In this document: positions 25,881-34,235 of the stretch, in pieces | Numbering within the stretch: position 1 is the first letter of the stretch | Layout of the letters: each line of letters starts with the position of its first letter | Assembly (NCBI GenBank): GCA_044221315.1 | Contig: JBGAPK010000002.1 | Location: forward strand, 1-64,000 | Source: JAFEBO01 sp044221315 | GTDB taxonomy: Bacteria; Planctomycetota; Phycisphaerae; Phycisphaerales; UBA1924 | Reading direction: 5' to 3' | Length of the DNA stretch: 64,000 nt | Made by a program: the position numbers and the translations under genes | The notes under the pieces: generated by a model | What the model was told of the DNA's origin: nothing | The model's database searches: none | Seen by the model: only the letters and a program-made list of their open reading frames with translations

Positions 25881-27340
25881 AACATCGCCGCCGATACGCT
25901 GCTCACCATGCCCGCGCCGGTGTTATCAACCGCCGCGGAATAGTTCAGCATCTCGACACGCTCGGGCTGAACCGTCTTGAGCGTCGCCACCAGGTTTCCC
26001 GTGGAGCACCAGCGCGTCGGGTTCTGCTGCCACGCCATCGACGCCACGAGATCATCCGGGCGGATCGTCCGCACGATCTCCAGCATCTCCTTGTCGTGGG
26101 CGAATGTCTTATTTCGGAACTCGACCGCTTCCTTGGTATCGCCGGACGGTGCCTGCTGATCGCCGAAGGCCGGCCCCACGTGCGAGAGGTCCGCACTGCT
26201 GACCACCAGCGTCTTGCCCGGCAGGCTCGCGATCGTCTCCCGGAGCGCATCGACGAACGGCTGGAGTCCCAGCCCCTTGCCGTCATAACTGTCCCCGTTG
26301 TTCACCGCCGGATCGTGCACCAGCGCGCCGAACACCTTCGGGAAATTCCCGGCTTCGTCCCGCCCGATGCAGTGCTGGATCCACGGGATCTGCAGCTCCA
26401 CCGAGTGCTCACGCTCGTGGTCGTAGCGGTTCGCCAGCAGCAGCCCCGCGTTCGCCGCGCCCAGCTTCTGCTTCAGTGTCTCGAACAGTTTCTCATCAAG
26501 GTCGCACTGCCCCAGCACCGTGCGGTACCCCTTGTCGCAGCCGCAAACGCCCGTTGAATCGCCGAAGTGATTCGTCCCAAGGATGATGATGCGATCGGGC
26601 CTGTCGGTCACGCGCATCCGCCCCCACACGCTCGCGTAGTTCACCCATCCACGCCCGTAATCGATGTGCGGCGCCACCAGCGCCTTGGGAAGAGCGTCGA
26701 AGCTCGGCTTGTCCGCATTCTCGAGCGCCTTGTCGATCCACTGATCGAAGACCTCACGCAATTTCGTCCCGCCGATCTCGTCCTTGCGCGAGTCCGGCAA
26801 CGCCGCCGCACGCTCCTGCACCTGCTTCTGCAGCTTCTGGAGCTCCGCCTGGTCCTTGGGCGCCTCGGTCGGCATGTTCAACTCGCGCGCCACTTCCTGC
26901 ATCACCAGCGCATCCACAAACGTCGCCGTGCTCGCCGGCGGCAAGACCGGCGATGAATCAAAATCGGCCCGCATCTTCGCGATGATCTCGTCGAACTTCG
27001 GCCCGTAGAGCAGACCGGCATCGTCCAACTGCGCGACAAACTGGCCCATGATCTCGCGGGTCAGGCCCCGCCCCACCTCCGCGCAAATCTGATCAACGTT
27101 GCGCTCACCGTTCATCAGCGGCAGCACCACCTGCATCGCCGGGGCCGCGATCACGATTCGGTCGGTGATCTGCTTGGCGTCCGCAAGCCCCAGCGCCTGC
27201 TGCTGCCCGATCTGGGCGGCAAAGCCCCGCAGCGGGCGGATCCGGGGCTTCATGTGGTGAGGCATTTCAGGCCGGAAAGGCGGCAACTGCGGCTGGCCGG
27301 CGGGGCCGGTTGGATTCTGGCCGGGATTCTCAGTGGTCAT
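25877..27340 (-). CDS. MEMO1-family protein (AmmeMemoRadiSam B) with PqqD-like N-terminal domain
   Basis: A 487-residue protein. Residues about 215-487 are a MEMO1 domain with its histidine-containing metal-site motifs: APHIDYGRG, LGTNHFG, YDHEREHSVELQIPWI and SADLSHVGP. Relatives are linked to the AmmeMemoRadiSam trio and to non-heme dioxygenase-like chemistry; the radical-SAM and AMMECR1 partners are not in this window. Residues about 35-120 (VVLPLMNGERNVDQICAEV and the following helices) resemble a PqqD/RRE-type winged helix, an unusual fusion. A TACACT hexamer 5 nt before the ATG with no Shine-Dalgarno suggests a leaderless message. Confidence 0.85.
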   Translation of the reverse strand: MTTENPGQNPTGPAGQPQLPPFRPEMPHHMKPRIRPLRGFAAQIGQQQALGLADAKQITDRIVIAAPAMQVVLPLMNGERNVDQICAEVGRGLTREIMGQFVAQLDDAGLLYGPKFDEIIAKMRADFDSSPVLPPASTATFVDALVMQEVARELNMPTEAPKDQAELQKLQKQVQERAAALPDSRKDEIGGTKLREVFDQWIDKALENADKPSFDALPKALVAPHIDYGRGWVNYASVWGRMRVTDRPDRIIILGTNHFGDSTGVCGCDKGYRTVLGQCDLDEKLFETLKQKLGAANAGLLLANRYDHEREHSVELQIPWIQHCIGRDEAGNFPKVFGALVHDPAVNNGDSYDGKGLGLQPFVDALRETIASLPGKTLVVSSADLSHVGPAFGDQQAPSGDTKEAVEFRNKTFAHDKEMLEIVRTIRPDDLVASMAWQQNPTRWCSTGNLVATLKTVQPERVEMLNYSAAVDNTGAGMVSSVSAAMF

Positions 27341-27391
27341 AGCCCAGTGTAGGAGTCGGAGCCCCTTCCGGGGAAAGAAACGACCGTTCGC

Positions 27392-27406
27392 GCCTAGTAT
27401 CTAGGC
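27392..27406. promoter_or_regulatory. Palindrome GCCTAGTATCTAGGC, copy 1
   Basis: A 6+6 inverted repeat with a 3-bp centre in the divergent region between the MEMO1 gene and the 123-residue protein. Duplicated 90 bp downstream. A candidate operator; the binding protein is unknown. Confidence 0.4.
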
Positions 27407-27481
27407 CCCACCCACGCGGAGCGGCAGAATCGCCCGCGGGATCAAGAGGAATTGCCATGGCCGCGAACGCCCACCGTTCGC

Positions 27482-27496
27482 GCCTAGTATCTAGGC
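27482..27496. promoter_or_regulatory. Palindrome GCCTAGTATCTAGGC, copy 2
   Basis: Identical to the copy at 27392, created by the 90-bp tandem duplication. It lies 50 bp before the preferred ATG at 27547. Confidence 0.4.
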
Positions 27497-27546
27497 CCCA
27501 CCCACGCGGAGCGGCAGAATCGCCCGCGGGATCAAGAGGAATTGCC

Positions 27547-27918
27547 ATGGCCGCGAACGCCCAGACGAAATCCACGCCCAAGTCCACCCCCAAGCCCGCC
27601 TCCGTCGGCGAGTTCAGGGCCGGCCAGCAGGTCACCTGCACCGTCAGCGCCATGCCCCGCGCCACCGGCGCCATCTCGACCATCGAACGCCTCATGCGCC
27701 GCGATCCCGAGAACCGGCGTGCCCTCGCCCGCGCCCAGACCAAGCGCCGCCAGCGCATGGTCGTCTACAACCGCGGCAACCGCGATTGGGTCAGCCGCGA
27801 GACCGCCGCCCGCATCGTCCGCGTCGAGAAAGGCGCCGCCTGGAAGATGGTCTACACCCTCGACCTCGCCCCGGACATCGCCTCCGTCAGCCGTTTCCTC
27901 CAGATCAAGGCCGGCTGA
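27547..27918 (+). CDS. Small conserved-looking basic protein of unknown function
   Basis: A 123-residue protein from the ATG at 27547, with a second in-frame ATG at 27457 that would add 30 residues encoded by the tandem duplication. The N-terminus is a disordered Lys/Thr/Pro tract; the body (VGEFRAGQQVTCTVSAMPR to the end) mixes a beta-strand start with a basic helix (RRDPENRRALARAQTKRRQRM) and ends LQIKAG. It has 25 Lys/Arg residues and no signal peptide. Nucleic-acid binding is plausible. I do not recognise the family. A strong terminator follows 29 bp downstream. Confidence 0.75.
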   Translation: MAANAQTKSTPKSTPKPASVGEFRAGQQVTCTVSAMPRATGAISTIERLMRRDPENRRALARAQTKRRQRMVVYNRGNRDWVSRETAARIVRVEKGAAWKMVYTLDLAPDIASVSRFLQIKAG

Positions 27919-27947
27919 GTTCCGCCGAAATCCAGGTATTCCTTCAG

Positions 27948-27970
27948 GCCTCCTTCACGGAGGCTTTTTT
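27948..27970 (+). terminator. Rho-independent terminator
   Basis: Stem GCCTCC/GGAGGC with loop TTCAC, followed directly by six T residues. It ends the 27547 gene. Confidence 0.9.
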
Positions 27971-28051
27971 CATCGGCGGCATTCAGTTCCTAAAGATGCT
28001 GCGACGCCGCACCATTGACCGAGTATGAAGTCTGGAAGAACGGAGTCCACC

Positions 28052-28636
28052 ATGGCATGCAATCGCTCCACCGGCCTTGTTCTTATCGCCTGCTCCTTGT
28101 TCGTCGCCTCCTGCGGCGAAGAAGCAAAGCCCGTCGTAAAGGCCCAGCCATCAACCCCCGCCTCTCCACCCCCGACCAAACCGGCGGAAGAGAAGCCCAA
28201 AGCCCCCGAGCCCAAGCCCGAAGCCAAGCCGGTCGAGACCACGGCTTCGCCAACGAAGGTGACGCTCCCGACATACACAGTCCGCGGCGAGATCGACGCT
28301 CTTCCCGGCATCGAGAGCAGCGTGCTCCGCCTTCACCACGAACGAATTCCCACGTTCGCCAGCAAGGACGGAAAGGTCGGCAAAGACTCCCAGGGCAAGC
28401 CCGGCATGAAGCCCATGACCATGGCCTTTGCCAAAAACCCGGACGTCTCGTACGACGGCCTGAAAGTCGGCGACAAGGTCGAAGTGATCATCGAGATCCG
28501 CTGGGACGCCCCGAATCACGAGGACATGCTCTGCATCACGAAACTGACCAAACTCGCGCCGGAGACGAAACTCGACTTCGAAGGCCAGCCGTCGCGAAGT
28601 GACCCCAAGCCGACTCCCAAGCCCGAAACGAAGTAG
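28052..28636 (+). CDS. CusF-like copper-binding lipoprotein
   Basis: A 194-residue lipoprotein: signal peptide with lipobox VASC (Cys about 22), a Pro/Lys/Glu-rich spacer of about 45 residues, then a CusF-type beta-barrel from about residue 75 (VRGEIDALPGIESSVLRLHH, MKPMTMAFAKN, YDGLKVGDKVEV). CusF binds Cu(I)/Ag(I) through a His, two Met and a Trp; here the MTM pair and a nearby His are present, while the Trp is at a different place. A periplasmic copper role fits the nos genes earlier in the window, although the two loci are 22 kb apart. The ATG at 28052 is preferred to 28025 because GGAG lies 7 nt before it. Confidence 0.72.
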   Translation: MACNRSTGLVLIACSLFVASCGEEAKPVVKAQPSTPASPPPTKPAEEKPKAPEPKPEAKPVETTASPTKVTLPTYTVRGEIDALPGIESSVLRLHHERIPTFASKDGKVGKDSQGKPGMKPMTMAFAKNPDVSYDGLKVGDKVEVIIEIRWDAPNHEDMLCITKLTKLAPETKLDFEGQPSRSDPKPTPKPETK

Positions 28637-28709
28637 CGTCGGTCGCCTGCGATGCCCTCCGCCCGCAACCGCTCATCTCGGCGACCCGGCACTCAATCAC
28701 GCGTTCATG

Positions 28710-28751
28710 AAAAAAAGCCCCGGCGCTGCGGGCAAACGCTCGAGCGCCGGG
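28710..28751 (-). terminator. Rho-independent terminator for the UDG gene
   Basis: Read on the minus strand: CCCGGCGCT and its complement form a 9-bp stem with a 15-nt loop, followed by GC and seven T residues (the A-run at 28710-28716). It lies 170 bp after the UDG stop. Confidence 0.7.
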
Positions 28752-28923
28752 TCTCGTGGGGGTCGTGGAGGGGGTGCGGAACGGCGGGCAAAAGAAACCG
28801 CCGCATTCCGCCGAGCGTGTTCCGATACGCAGGGTTGCCGGAGCGGTTCAGGGATATCGCCGACTTTTCTTCGCACCGCAGTTCTGCACAGGATTTCCAC
28901 AGAAATCCGCCCGAATCCCGGGG

Positions 28924-29751
28924 CTAGGCCGCGGGCGATGTCCGCGGCGTAAGGCCCAGAAGCTTCACTACTTGCAGAAGATCTGACCAGACTTTGGCGC
29001 GGTTCTCGGGCGTGTAATCCCGCAGCAAAAACGCAGGGTGATAGGTGGGCATGACCGGCACCTCAAACTCGGGATCTTCTGAAACCTCCGCGAGAACGCC
29101 CTGGTGCGGATGGAACCGCACGCGAGCAAACCGCCCACGCAGCCGCCCCATCGAATCCTCGCTCTGGAGCAACGTTCGGCTGGCGGGCAACCCCAGCGTC
29201 ACGATGGCCTCCGGGCGGATGATCCGGATCTGATCCACCAGATACGGCCGGCACAACTCCGCCTCACGACCGGTCGGCGTCGCGTTTCCCGGAGGCCGGG
29301 TTTTGAGCACGTTGCAGATGTACACGTCCTCGCGCCGCAGCCCCATGGCCAAGATCATCTTGTCCAGCAACTGCCCCGCCCGCCCGACGAACGGGCGCCC
29401 TGTCTTGTCTTCCTCAGCCCCGGGCGCCTCGCCCACGAACATGAGGCGCGCGCTCGGGTCGCCCTCGCCGAAGACGATCGAGTGGTGATCCGTCACAAAG
29501 TGCTGGTGCGGCGCATCCGCTTCGTACCGGGCCCTCAGCACCTCGAGCAGCCGGCGCGATTCCTCGGCCCCGCGCGCCCAAACCTCCGGCGTCCGATCAT
29601 CGAACGGCTTCCCCTCAATCTCCGCGACCGGCCGCGCCGCCTCAATCGCGCCACCTGCGGGACCAACGCGCCGGACGGGAATCGCATCGACCCCGAAGAG
29701 CCGGACCGTGTCGGCACCAACGGCGGCATAGCGGCGTTCGAACGTCTTCAT
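28924..29751 (-). CDS. Uracil-DNA glycosylase family 4-like, lacking most Fe-S ligands
   Basis: A 275-residue member of the family 4/5 uracil-DNA glycosylase fold that removes uracil from DNA. Motif 1 is GEAPG (107-111), followed by PFVGRAGQLLDKMI; motif 2 is the His-Pro in TYHPAFLLR. In family 4 enzymes a [4Fe-4S] cluster is held by C-x2-C, then a Cys in KCRPP and a Cys about 16 residues later. Here the N-terminal pair is replaced (APHQHF, about 80-85), KCRPP has become KTRPP (Thr151), and only Cys167 remains. The cluster is probably absent. A TACATT hexamer 7 nt before the ATG with no Shine-Dalgarno suggests a leaderless message. Confidence 0.85.
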   Translation of the reverse strand: MKTFERRYAAVGADTVRLFGVDAIPVRRVGPAGGAIEAARPVAEIEGKPFDDRTPEVWARGAEESRRLLEVLRARYEADAPHQHFVTDHHSIVFGEGDPSARLMFVGEAPGAEEDKTGRPFVGRAGQLLDKMILAMGLRREDVYICNVLKTRPPGNATPTGREAELCRPYLVDQIRIIRPEAIVTLGLPASRTLLQSEDSMGRLRGRFARVRFHPHQGVLAEVSEDPEFEVPVMPTYHPAFLLRDYTPENRAKVWSDLLQVVKLLGLTPRTSPAA

Positions 29752-29784
29752 CGCAGCCAATGTACTCCGGAATCTCGCCAAAGG

Positions 29785-29812
29785 AGATCGCGGGCCCAAC
29801 GGCCCGCGATCT
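29785..29812 (-). terminator. Perfect 12-bp hairpin after the TlpA-like gene
   Basis: Arms 29785-29796 and 29801-29812 pair completely around the loop CAAC. It lies 22 bp beyond the stop of the minus-strand thioredoxin gene and before the UDG gene. On the minus strand the following bases are CTCCTTT, a weak T-tract. Confidence 0.65.
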
Positions 29813-29834
29813 TTTCCGAATCCGATCGCAGAAT

Positions 29835-31241
29835 TTACTGGAGCGCCTTGTCCACCGCCTGGCTGAGATTGCTCTGCAGGTAATCCACGCTGGCCTGGCT
29901 GTCGTTTCCGACGCTGCCCGTCGGCGGCGATGCCACTCCCGCCGACGCCCAGACGACCTTTCCGTCCTTGCCGATCACGTAGAACGTTGGCCACGCATCC
30001 ACCTTGTACGGACCTTGCACCGTATCTCCCTTTGCGAGAGACATGTAGGTGTAGCCTTTGTCCTTCTTGAACTTCTCCGGGTCGGCCTTGGGATTCGACT
30101 CGTAGTTCATCCCGATCACGACCACGCCCTTGTCCTTGTATTTCTCGTGCACGGCCTGGACGGCGGGCATGGCCATCCGGCAGGGAGGGCACCAGGTGCC
30201 CCAGAAGTCCAGTACGACAACCTTTCCCTTGAACTCGGAAAGCGAGTGTTCCTTTCCCCCAAAGTCCTTCAGTTTGAACTCCGGAGCCGCCGTACCAACC
30301 CGGATCAGATCGTCGCTGGATGGCAGAAGAGGGAACTTGTAGCCGCCGGTGGCCGCGGCAGGCTCCGGAGGTGGCGTTGGTTGCGCCGGCGCGGGCTTTG
30401 GGGTCTCCGCAGGCTTCTTCAGATCGCGGTCGCCGGACACAGCGAACCCCTTGGGAGTTTCAACTTCAAACTTGACGTCCGAAGCGGGCTCAGGAATTCC
30501 CACGATGTCAGCAATGGACATAACGATCGTGGGCTCCCCACGCTTGTCTTTGGGGCCTTTGGCAACCGCCGGGCGGTAGTGCTCGATCTTGCGGGGAAGA
30601 CCGTCGCTGGTCGCAAGGAACACCCGGTACGGCACGGGAGGGTTCTGGCCGACTCGGGCAGGAACGACCCACAGCACGTCGCAAGGCTGGTCCCCCGCCT
30701 TTTCCGGCTCCTCGACTTCCACCTTTTCCGCGCGATCGATGTTGCCAAAGGGAGGATTGGACAGAAGTTCCCAGCAGACCGTGCTGGCCGCATCGCCCTG
30801 GTTCATCTCCAGTCGCACGCTGTTAAAGTCCTGCGTCGCGCTCTTGCGGACCTGCTTGCGTTTTTCAATCACCGTTGAAACGACCGTCCCGTCGTAGGCC
30901 GCCCGGATCCCTATCGGCGGGGCGTCGGCCTTCTTGGCATCGGCGACCTCAAACCCAAAGGTGCCGTCCACCAGCAACTTCCAGGCACCCCCCTCGATCC
31001 GCTCCGCCGTCACCTTCGTCTTAGCGACGGCTATTCGCTTCCCGTCCGGGAGGCGGGAACGCGACTCACCGTCGTACGTCAGCGAGGTCACGTCATGCAT
31101 CACCCCCCGCAGCCGATCGGTAAGACGCTTCACGTTTGCCGCTGAAGCAGCGGCAGGGGTCGGTTCGGGAGCCCCGGCAAATCCGGAATCCGGGTGCACC
31201 ACCAGAAGCACGCACGCCAAGGTCCATGAGGTCGCTTTCAT
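29835..31241 (-). CDS. Exported TlpA-type thioredoxin fused to a LolA/DUF2092-like domain
   Basis: A 468-residue exported protein. A signal peptide (1-23, ending SGFAG) precedes a domain of about 200 residues resembling LolA/DUF2092 (VKRLTDRLRGVMHDVTSLTY, SRSRLPDGKRIAV). A Pro/Ala-rich linker (about 285-310) leads to a TlpA/ResA thioredoxin domain with WGTWCPPCRMAMP and the cis-Pro loop AWPTFYVIG. Both redox cysteines are present, so it should act as a periplasmic thiol-disulfide oxidoreductase, perhaps for cytochrome or copper-site maturation. The ATG at 31241 was chosen because the signal peptide starts there. Confidence 0.85.
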   Translation of the reverse strand: MKATSWTLACVLLVVHPDSGFAGAPEPTPAAASAANVKRLTDRLRGVMHDVTSLTYDGESRSRLPDGKRIAVAKTKVTAERIEGGAWKLLVDGTFGFEVADAKKADAPPIGIRAAYDGTVVSTVIEKRKQVRKSATQDFNSVRLEMNQGDAASTVCWELLSNPPFGNIDRAEKVEVEEPEKAGDQPCDVLWVVPARVGQNPPVPYRVFLATSDGLPRKIEHYRPAVAKGPKDKRGEPTIVMSIADIVGIPEPASDVKFEVETPKGFAVSGDRDLKKPAETPKPAPAQPTPPPEPAAATGGYKFPLLPSSDDLIRVGTAAPEFKLKDFGGKEHSLSEFKGKVVVLDFWGTWCPPCRMAMPAVQAVHEKYKDKGVVVIGMNYESNPKADPEKFKKDKGYTYMSLAKGDTVQGPYKVDAWPTFYVIGKDGKVVWASAGVASPPTGSVGNDSQASVDYLQSNLSQAVDKALQ

Positions 31242-31461
31242 TCCGGCAAACTCCCGTAAACGTGTTTTTTTGGATCTTTGTCCATTTTTATATGAGCGAA
31301 AATCGACCAAATAGCGGACAATTCCTGCATCGACGCGTGGTGTCGATCGGCGGGATGGTTGGTGCCCTGAAGAAGATAGCGCCGGGCGGGGTTCAACGGT
31401 TCGCCGATAGAACAGTAGAAATGGCCGTGATTTGCGGGATCGAACTCGAGGAGTAAGGGCT
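31242..31461. other. AT-rich divergent promoter region
   Basis: A 220-bp gap between two divergent genes, with an AT-rich stretch at 31261-31330 (several T-runs and TATA-like hexamers such as the TATATG near 31291). It should hold promoters for both genes; no strong -35/-10 pair stands out. Confidence 0.35.
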
Positions 31462-33174
31462 TTGCACAACCTGAGATTTCCCGCCGGCCTTGCCGCGGCG
31501 GGTGCAGTCGGGCTCGGGGCGCTCGCCGGGAACGCCCCACTGGACGTCATCGCAACTTCGGGTGCGCCCGCTCCCGGTACCGAGGCGGGAGCGGTCTATC
31601 AGTCGTTTATGGCCCCCGCCATCAGCGACGCGGGCGCATACGCCTTTGTGGCGAACCTGTCGGGAGCAACGCAAGGCGCGTCGGGCCTTTGGTTTGGCAC
31701 TCCCGGAAATTTCGTGCTGCTCGCACGGGAAGGGCAAACGCTTCCCGCGGGCCTGGGCCAGCTCAAGTCGCTGACAAATTGCGTCATTGCCGTCAACAAC
31801 GCCGGCCAAGTCGCCTTCACAGGGCGGTCGGGAACCGGCGACGGCGTGCTGCGGGTATTCCGTGCCTCCCAATCGCTCGGTGTGCAGGTGCTTGCCAGCG
31901 TCGGCCAGCAGGCTCCCGGCCTGCCCGTCGGTGTGACGTTCCGCGACCTGGGCGACCCCGTCATCAATGCATCCGGCCAGGTTTCGTTCAACGCCTCATT
32001 GCAGGGCCCGGGAATCACCGCGGCCAATCAAGGCAGCATCTGGCTGTATAGCGCCGGAACGCTCCAGCCCGTGCTCAAGGGCGGAGATATCCCCAACGCC
32101 GCGCAACCGACCACCACGGTGCGTGAACTGATGATGCCACTTTTGAACGCTGCGGGAAAGCAGACATTCGGCGGCGTGCTCCAGGGGCCGCTGGTCGCCC
32201 CGGTGAACGAGAGCGCCCGCTGGACGGCCGTCGGCTGGGTTCCGAGCCTTCAGATCGTCGGCGGCACGCTCGTTCCCATGAGCGAAGACGGGGGCGGATA
32301 CACCGTCCGGCGCGTGCTGCCCGGCATGCACCGGATGAACAGCACCGGGACCATCACCTTCTTCGCCGACCACGACGACGTCTTTGCGCCGCCGAAGTTC
32401 GCTCACTCGATCTGGCTTTCGACACCGACCAGTCTCGCCCCGGTCGTCATGAGAACTACCACCCTTCAGGCGTTCAGCGAAACACTGAACGTGGCGGCGT
32501 TTTCCTCCGTCGCGATCGATGGCCTCGGGAACGTACATTTCAAGGCCACCGTGACCGGACCGTTGGTCACGGCCGCGAACGATCACGGCTTCTTCACCCG
32601 CAAGCCCAACGGCCAGGTCGTGCAGCGCGTCCGCTCCGGCGAATTGGCCGCGGGAGTTCCCGGAAGACGTGCGATCTACGAGATATCGCCGTACGCGGCG
32701 ATCGGGCCCGCGGGCGAACTGATTCTCGCCGCGCCCCTGACAGGGTTTGTACCGGGCGTGAAGTACGACCGCGTCGTGTTCGTGAACTACCCCGACGGTA
32801 CCACATCGAAGATCATCGCGACCGGCGATTCCATGACCATCGGCGGCATTCCCAAAGTCGTCTCGGCGATCTCGAACTACTACTCCGGCAATGGTCAGGA
32901 CGGGCTTGCAACCGCGGTCAACTCATCCGGCTCGTTCGTCTTCCGAGTGCAATTCGCCGACGGGTCGTGGGCGATCGTGCGCAATCAACTTCAGGCTCCC
33001 TGCCCGGGCGATTTCAACGGCGATCGACTGGTGGACGATCAGGACTTCTCCTTCTTCGCGGCGTACTACGACACGTTGCTCTCCGGCCCCGGAGATCTGG
33101 ATCACAACGGCCTGACCGACGATTCCGACTTCGTCGGTTTCGCCGCCGCCTACAACAATTTCCTCTGTCCATAG
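31462..33174 (+). CDS. Secreted beta-propeller-like protein with dockerin-like C-terminal tail
   Basis: A 570-residue secreted protein. The TTG at 31462 is chosen because GAGGAG lies 8 nt before it; a signal-like Ala/Gly stretch follows. The body is built of repeats of the form F-x-A-x-(L/V)-x-G-P-x-(V/I)-x-x-x-N (for example NSTGTITFFADH, NGLGNVHFKATVTG type), a pattern of planctomycete DUF7453-like propeller proteins. The C-terminal 60 residues form two EF-hand-like loops (DFNGDRLVDDQDFSFF and DLDHNGLTDDSDFVGF) and end in FLCP, the same tail as in other secreted proteins here. Function is unknown; surface location is likely. Confidence 0.78.
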   Translation: MHNLRFPAGLAAAGAVGLGALAGNAPLDVIATSGAPAPGTEAGAVYQSFMAPAISDAGAYAFVANLSGATQGASGLWFGTPGNFVLLAREGQTLPAGLGQLKSLTNCVIAVNNAGQVAFTGRSGTGDGVLRVFRASQSLGVQVLASVGQQAPGLPVGVTFRDLGDPVINASGQVSFNASLQGPGITAANQGSIWLYSAGTLQPVLKGGDIPNAAQPTTTVRELMMPLLNAAGKQTFGGVLQGPLVAPVNESARWTAVGWVPSLQIVGGTLVPMSEDGGGYTVRRVLPGMHRMNSTGTITFFADHDDVFAPPKFAHSIWLSTPTSLAPVVMRTTTLQAFSETLNVAAFSSVAIDGLGNVHFKATVTGPLVTAANDHGFFTRKPNGQVVQRVRSGELAAGVPGRRAIYEISPYAAIGPAGELILAAPLTGFVPGVKYDRVVFVNYPDGTTSKIIATGDSMTIGGIPKVVSAISNYYSGNGQDGLATAVNSSGSFVFRVQFADGSWAIVRNQLQAPCPGDFNGDRLVDDQDFSFFAAYYDTLLSGPGDLDHNGLTDDSDFVGFAAAYNNFLCP

Positions 33175-33192
33175 GCATCCCCCGCCCGGCCT

Positions 33193-33198
33193 TATAAT
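33193..33198 (+). promoter_or_regulatory. Perfect -10 hexamer TATAAT directly before the epimerase ATG
   Basis: TATAAT ends 8 nt before the ATG at 33207, so transcription would start at or next to the start codon. No Shine-Dalgarno is possible in the gap. No good -35 element is seen. Confidence 0.55.
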
Positions 33199-33206
33199 CA
33201 CGGCCG

Positions 33207-34235
33207 ATGAAGCTCCCCGCGGACAAGGTGCATCGACTCCGCCCGTTTTACAACGGGCGAACGGTCTGCGTCACGGGCGGTGCGGGCTTTATCGGGGGCC
33301 ACCTCGTCGACGCCCTTCAGTCTCTGGGCGCCTCCATCCGCGTCATCGACGACCTGTCGAATTCAACGCTCGAGCACCTCGCCGAACTGATCGAACTCGA
33401 GCCCGAGCGCGTCCGCTTCTTCCGCGGGAGCATCCTCGACGACGAGGCCCTCGCCGACGCCATGAACGGCGCCGCCACGGTCTTCCACCTCGGGGCGGTG
33501 TGCAGCGTCCAGCGCTCTGTGGACGACCCCCAGCGTTCGTTCAGCGTGAACGCCACCGGAACCCTCCGCGTCCTCCAGGCCGCGAAAAAGACCAATTCCC
33601 TCTCCGGGACAGGCGTCGAGCGCGTCGTCATCGCTTCCAGCAGTTCGCCCTACGGCGATGACCCGACGCAGCCCCGCGTGGAAACGCAGCTCCCGCAGCC
33701 GCTGAGCCCCTACGCCGCGAGCAAACTCTCGGCCGAGCACCTGACGAGCGTGCACGCCCGATGCTACGGCATGAGCACCATCTCGCTCCGCCTTTTCAAC
33801 GTCTTTGGTCCGCGCCAACCCGGCGACTCTCCATACTCCGGTGTCATCGCGGCTTTCATTCGGCGGCTGTTGTCGGGCGAAGCTCCGGTTATCTTCGGCA
33901 ACGGCCTGCAGACGCGCGACTTCACCTTTGTCTCCGACGCGGTGCTGGCATTCCTGCTGGCGGGGGCCACCAAGGTCCCCCCGCGCGGCGAGGTGATCAA
34001 CATCGGTACGGGTCGCAGCGTCACGCTGCTCGAACTCGCACGCAAGGCCGCCGAAGCAGTCGGCGCGCCCCACGTGCACCCGATCCTCCAGCCCGAGCGT
34101 CCCGCGGACGTGCAGCACTCTCTCGCGAACATCGCCCGGGCACGCGAGTTGATCGGATACGAGCCAACCTACACGCTCGAAGCGGGGCTGGTCGAACTGG
34201 TCGAGTGGTGCCGGCAGTCGGTCGCCGCCGGATGA
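33207..34235 (+). CDS. NAD-dependent sugar epimerase/dehydratase (UDP-sugar type)
   Basis: A 342-residue extended short-chain dehydrogenase acting on nucleotide sugars. The NAD motif GGAGFIGGHLV lies near residue 20, the Ser-rich active-site strand is IASSSSPYGD, and the catalytic YxxxK is YAASKLSAEHL. The motif RLFNVFGPRQ follows, as in UDP-glucose/GlcNAc 4-epimerases and UDP-glucuronate decarboxylases. The specificity is not clear; the WbpP-like UDP-GlcNAc 4-epimerases are the nearest in pattern. The ATG is preceded by TATAAT and no ribosome-binding site. It overlaps the next small gene by 4 bp. Confidence 0.88.
   Translation: MKLPADKVHRLRPFYNGRTVCVTGGAGFIGGHLVDALQSLGASIRVIDDLSNSTLEHLAELIELEPERVRFFRGSILDDEALADAMNGAATVFHLGAVCSVQRSVDDPQRSFSVNATGTLRVLQAAKKTNSLSGTGVERVVIASSSSPYGDDPTQPRVETQLPQPLSPYAASKLSAEHLTSVHARCYGMSTISLRLFNVFGPRQPGDSPYSGVIAAFIRRLLSGEAPVIFGNGLQTRDFTFVSDAVLAFLLAGATKVPPRGEVINIGTGRSVTLLELARKAAEAVGAPHVHPILQPERPADVQHSLANIARARELIGYEPTYTLEAGLVELVEWCRQSVAAG

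Larger units (their letters stand above)
27383..27563 (+). repeat. Exact 90-bp tandem duplication covering promoter region, RBS and start codon
   Basis: Positions 27383-27473 and 27473-27563 are identical, a direct tandem copy with period 90. Each copy holds the palindrome GCCTAGTATCTAGGC, a purine-rich ribosome-binding site (AAGAGGA) and the start ATGGCCGCGAACGCCCA. Because 90 is divisible by 3, both ATGs are in frame and a longer product could be made from the upstream one. Perfect identity suggests a recent event. Confidence 0.9.
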
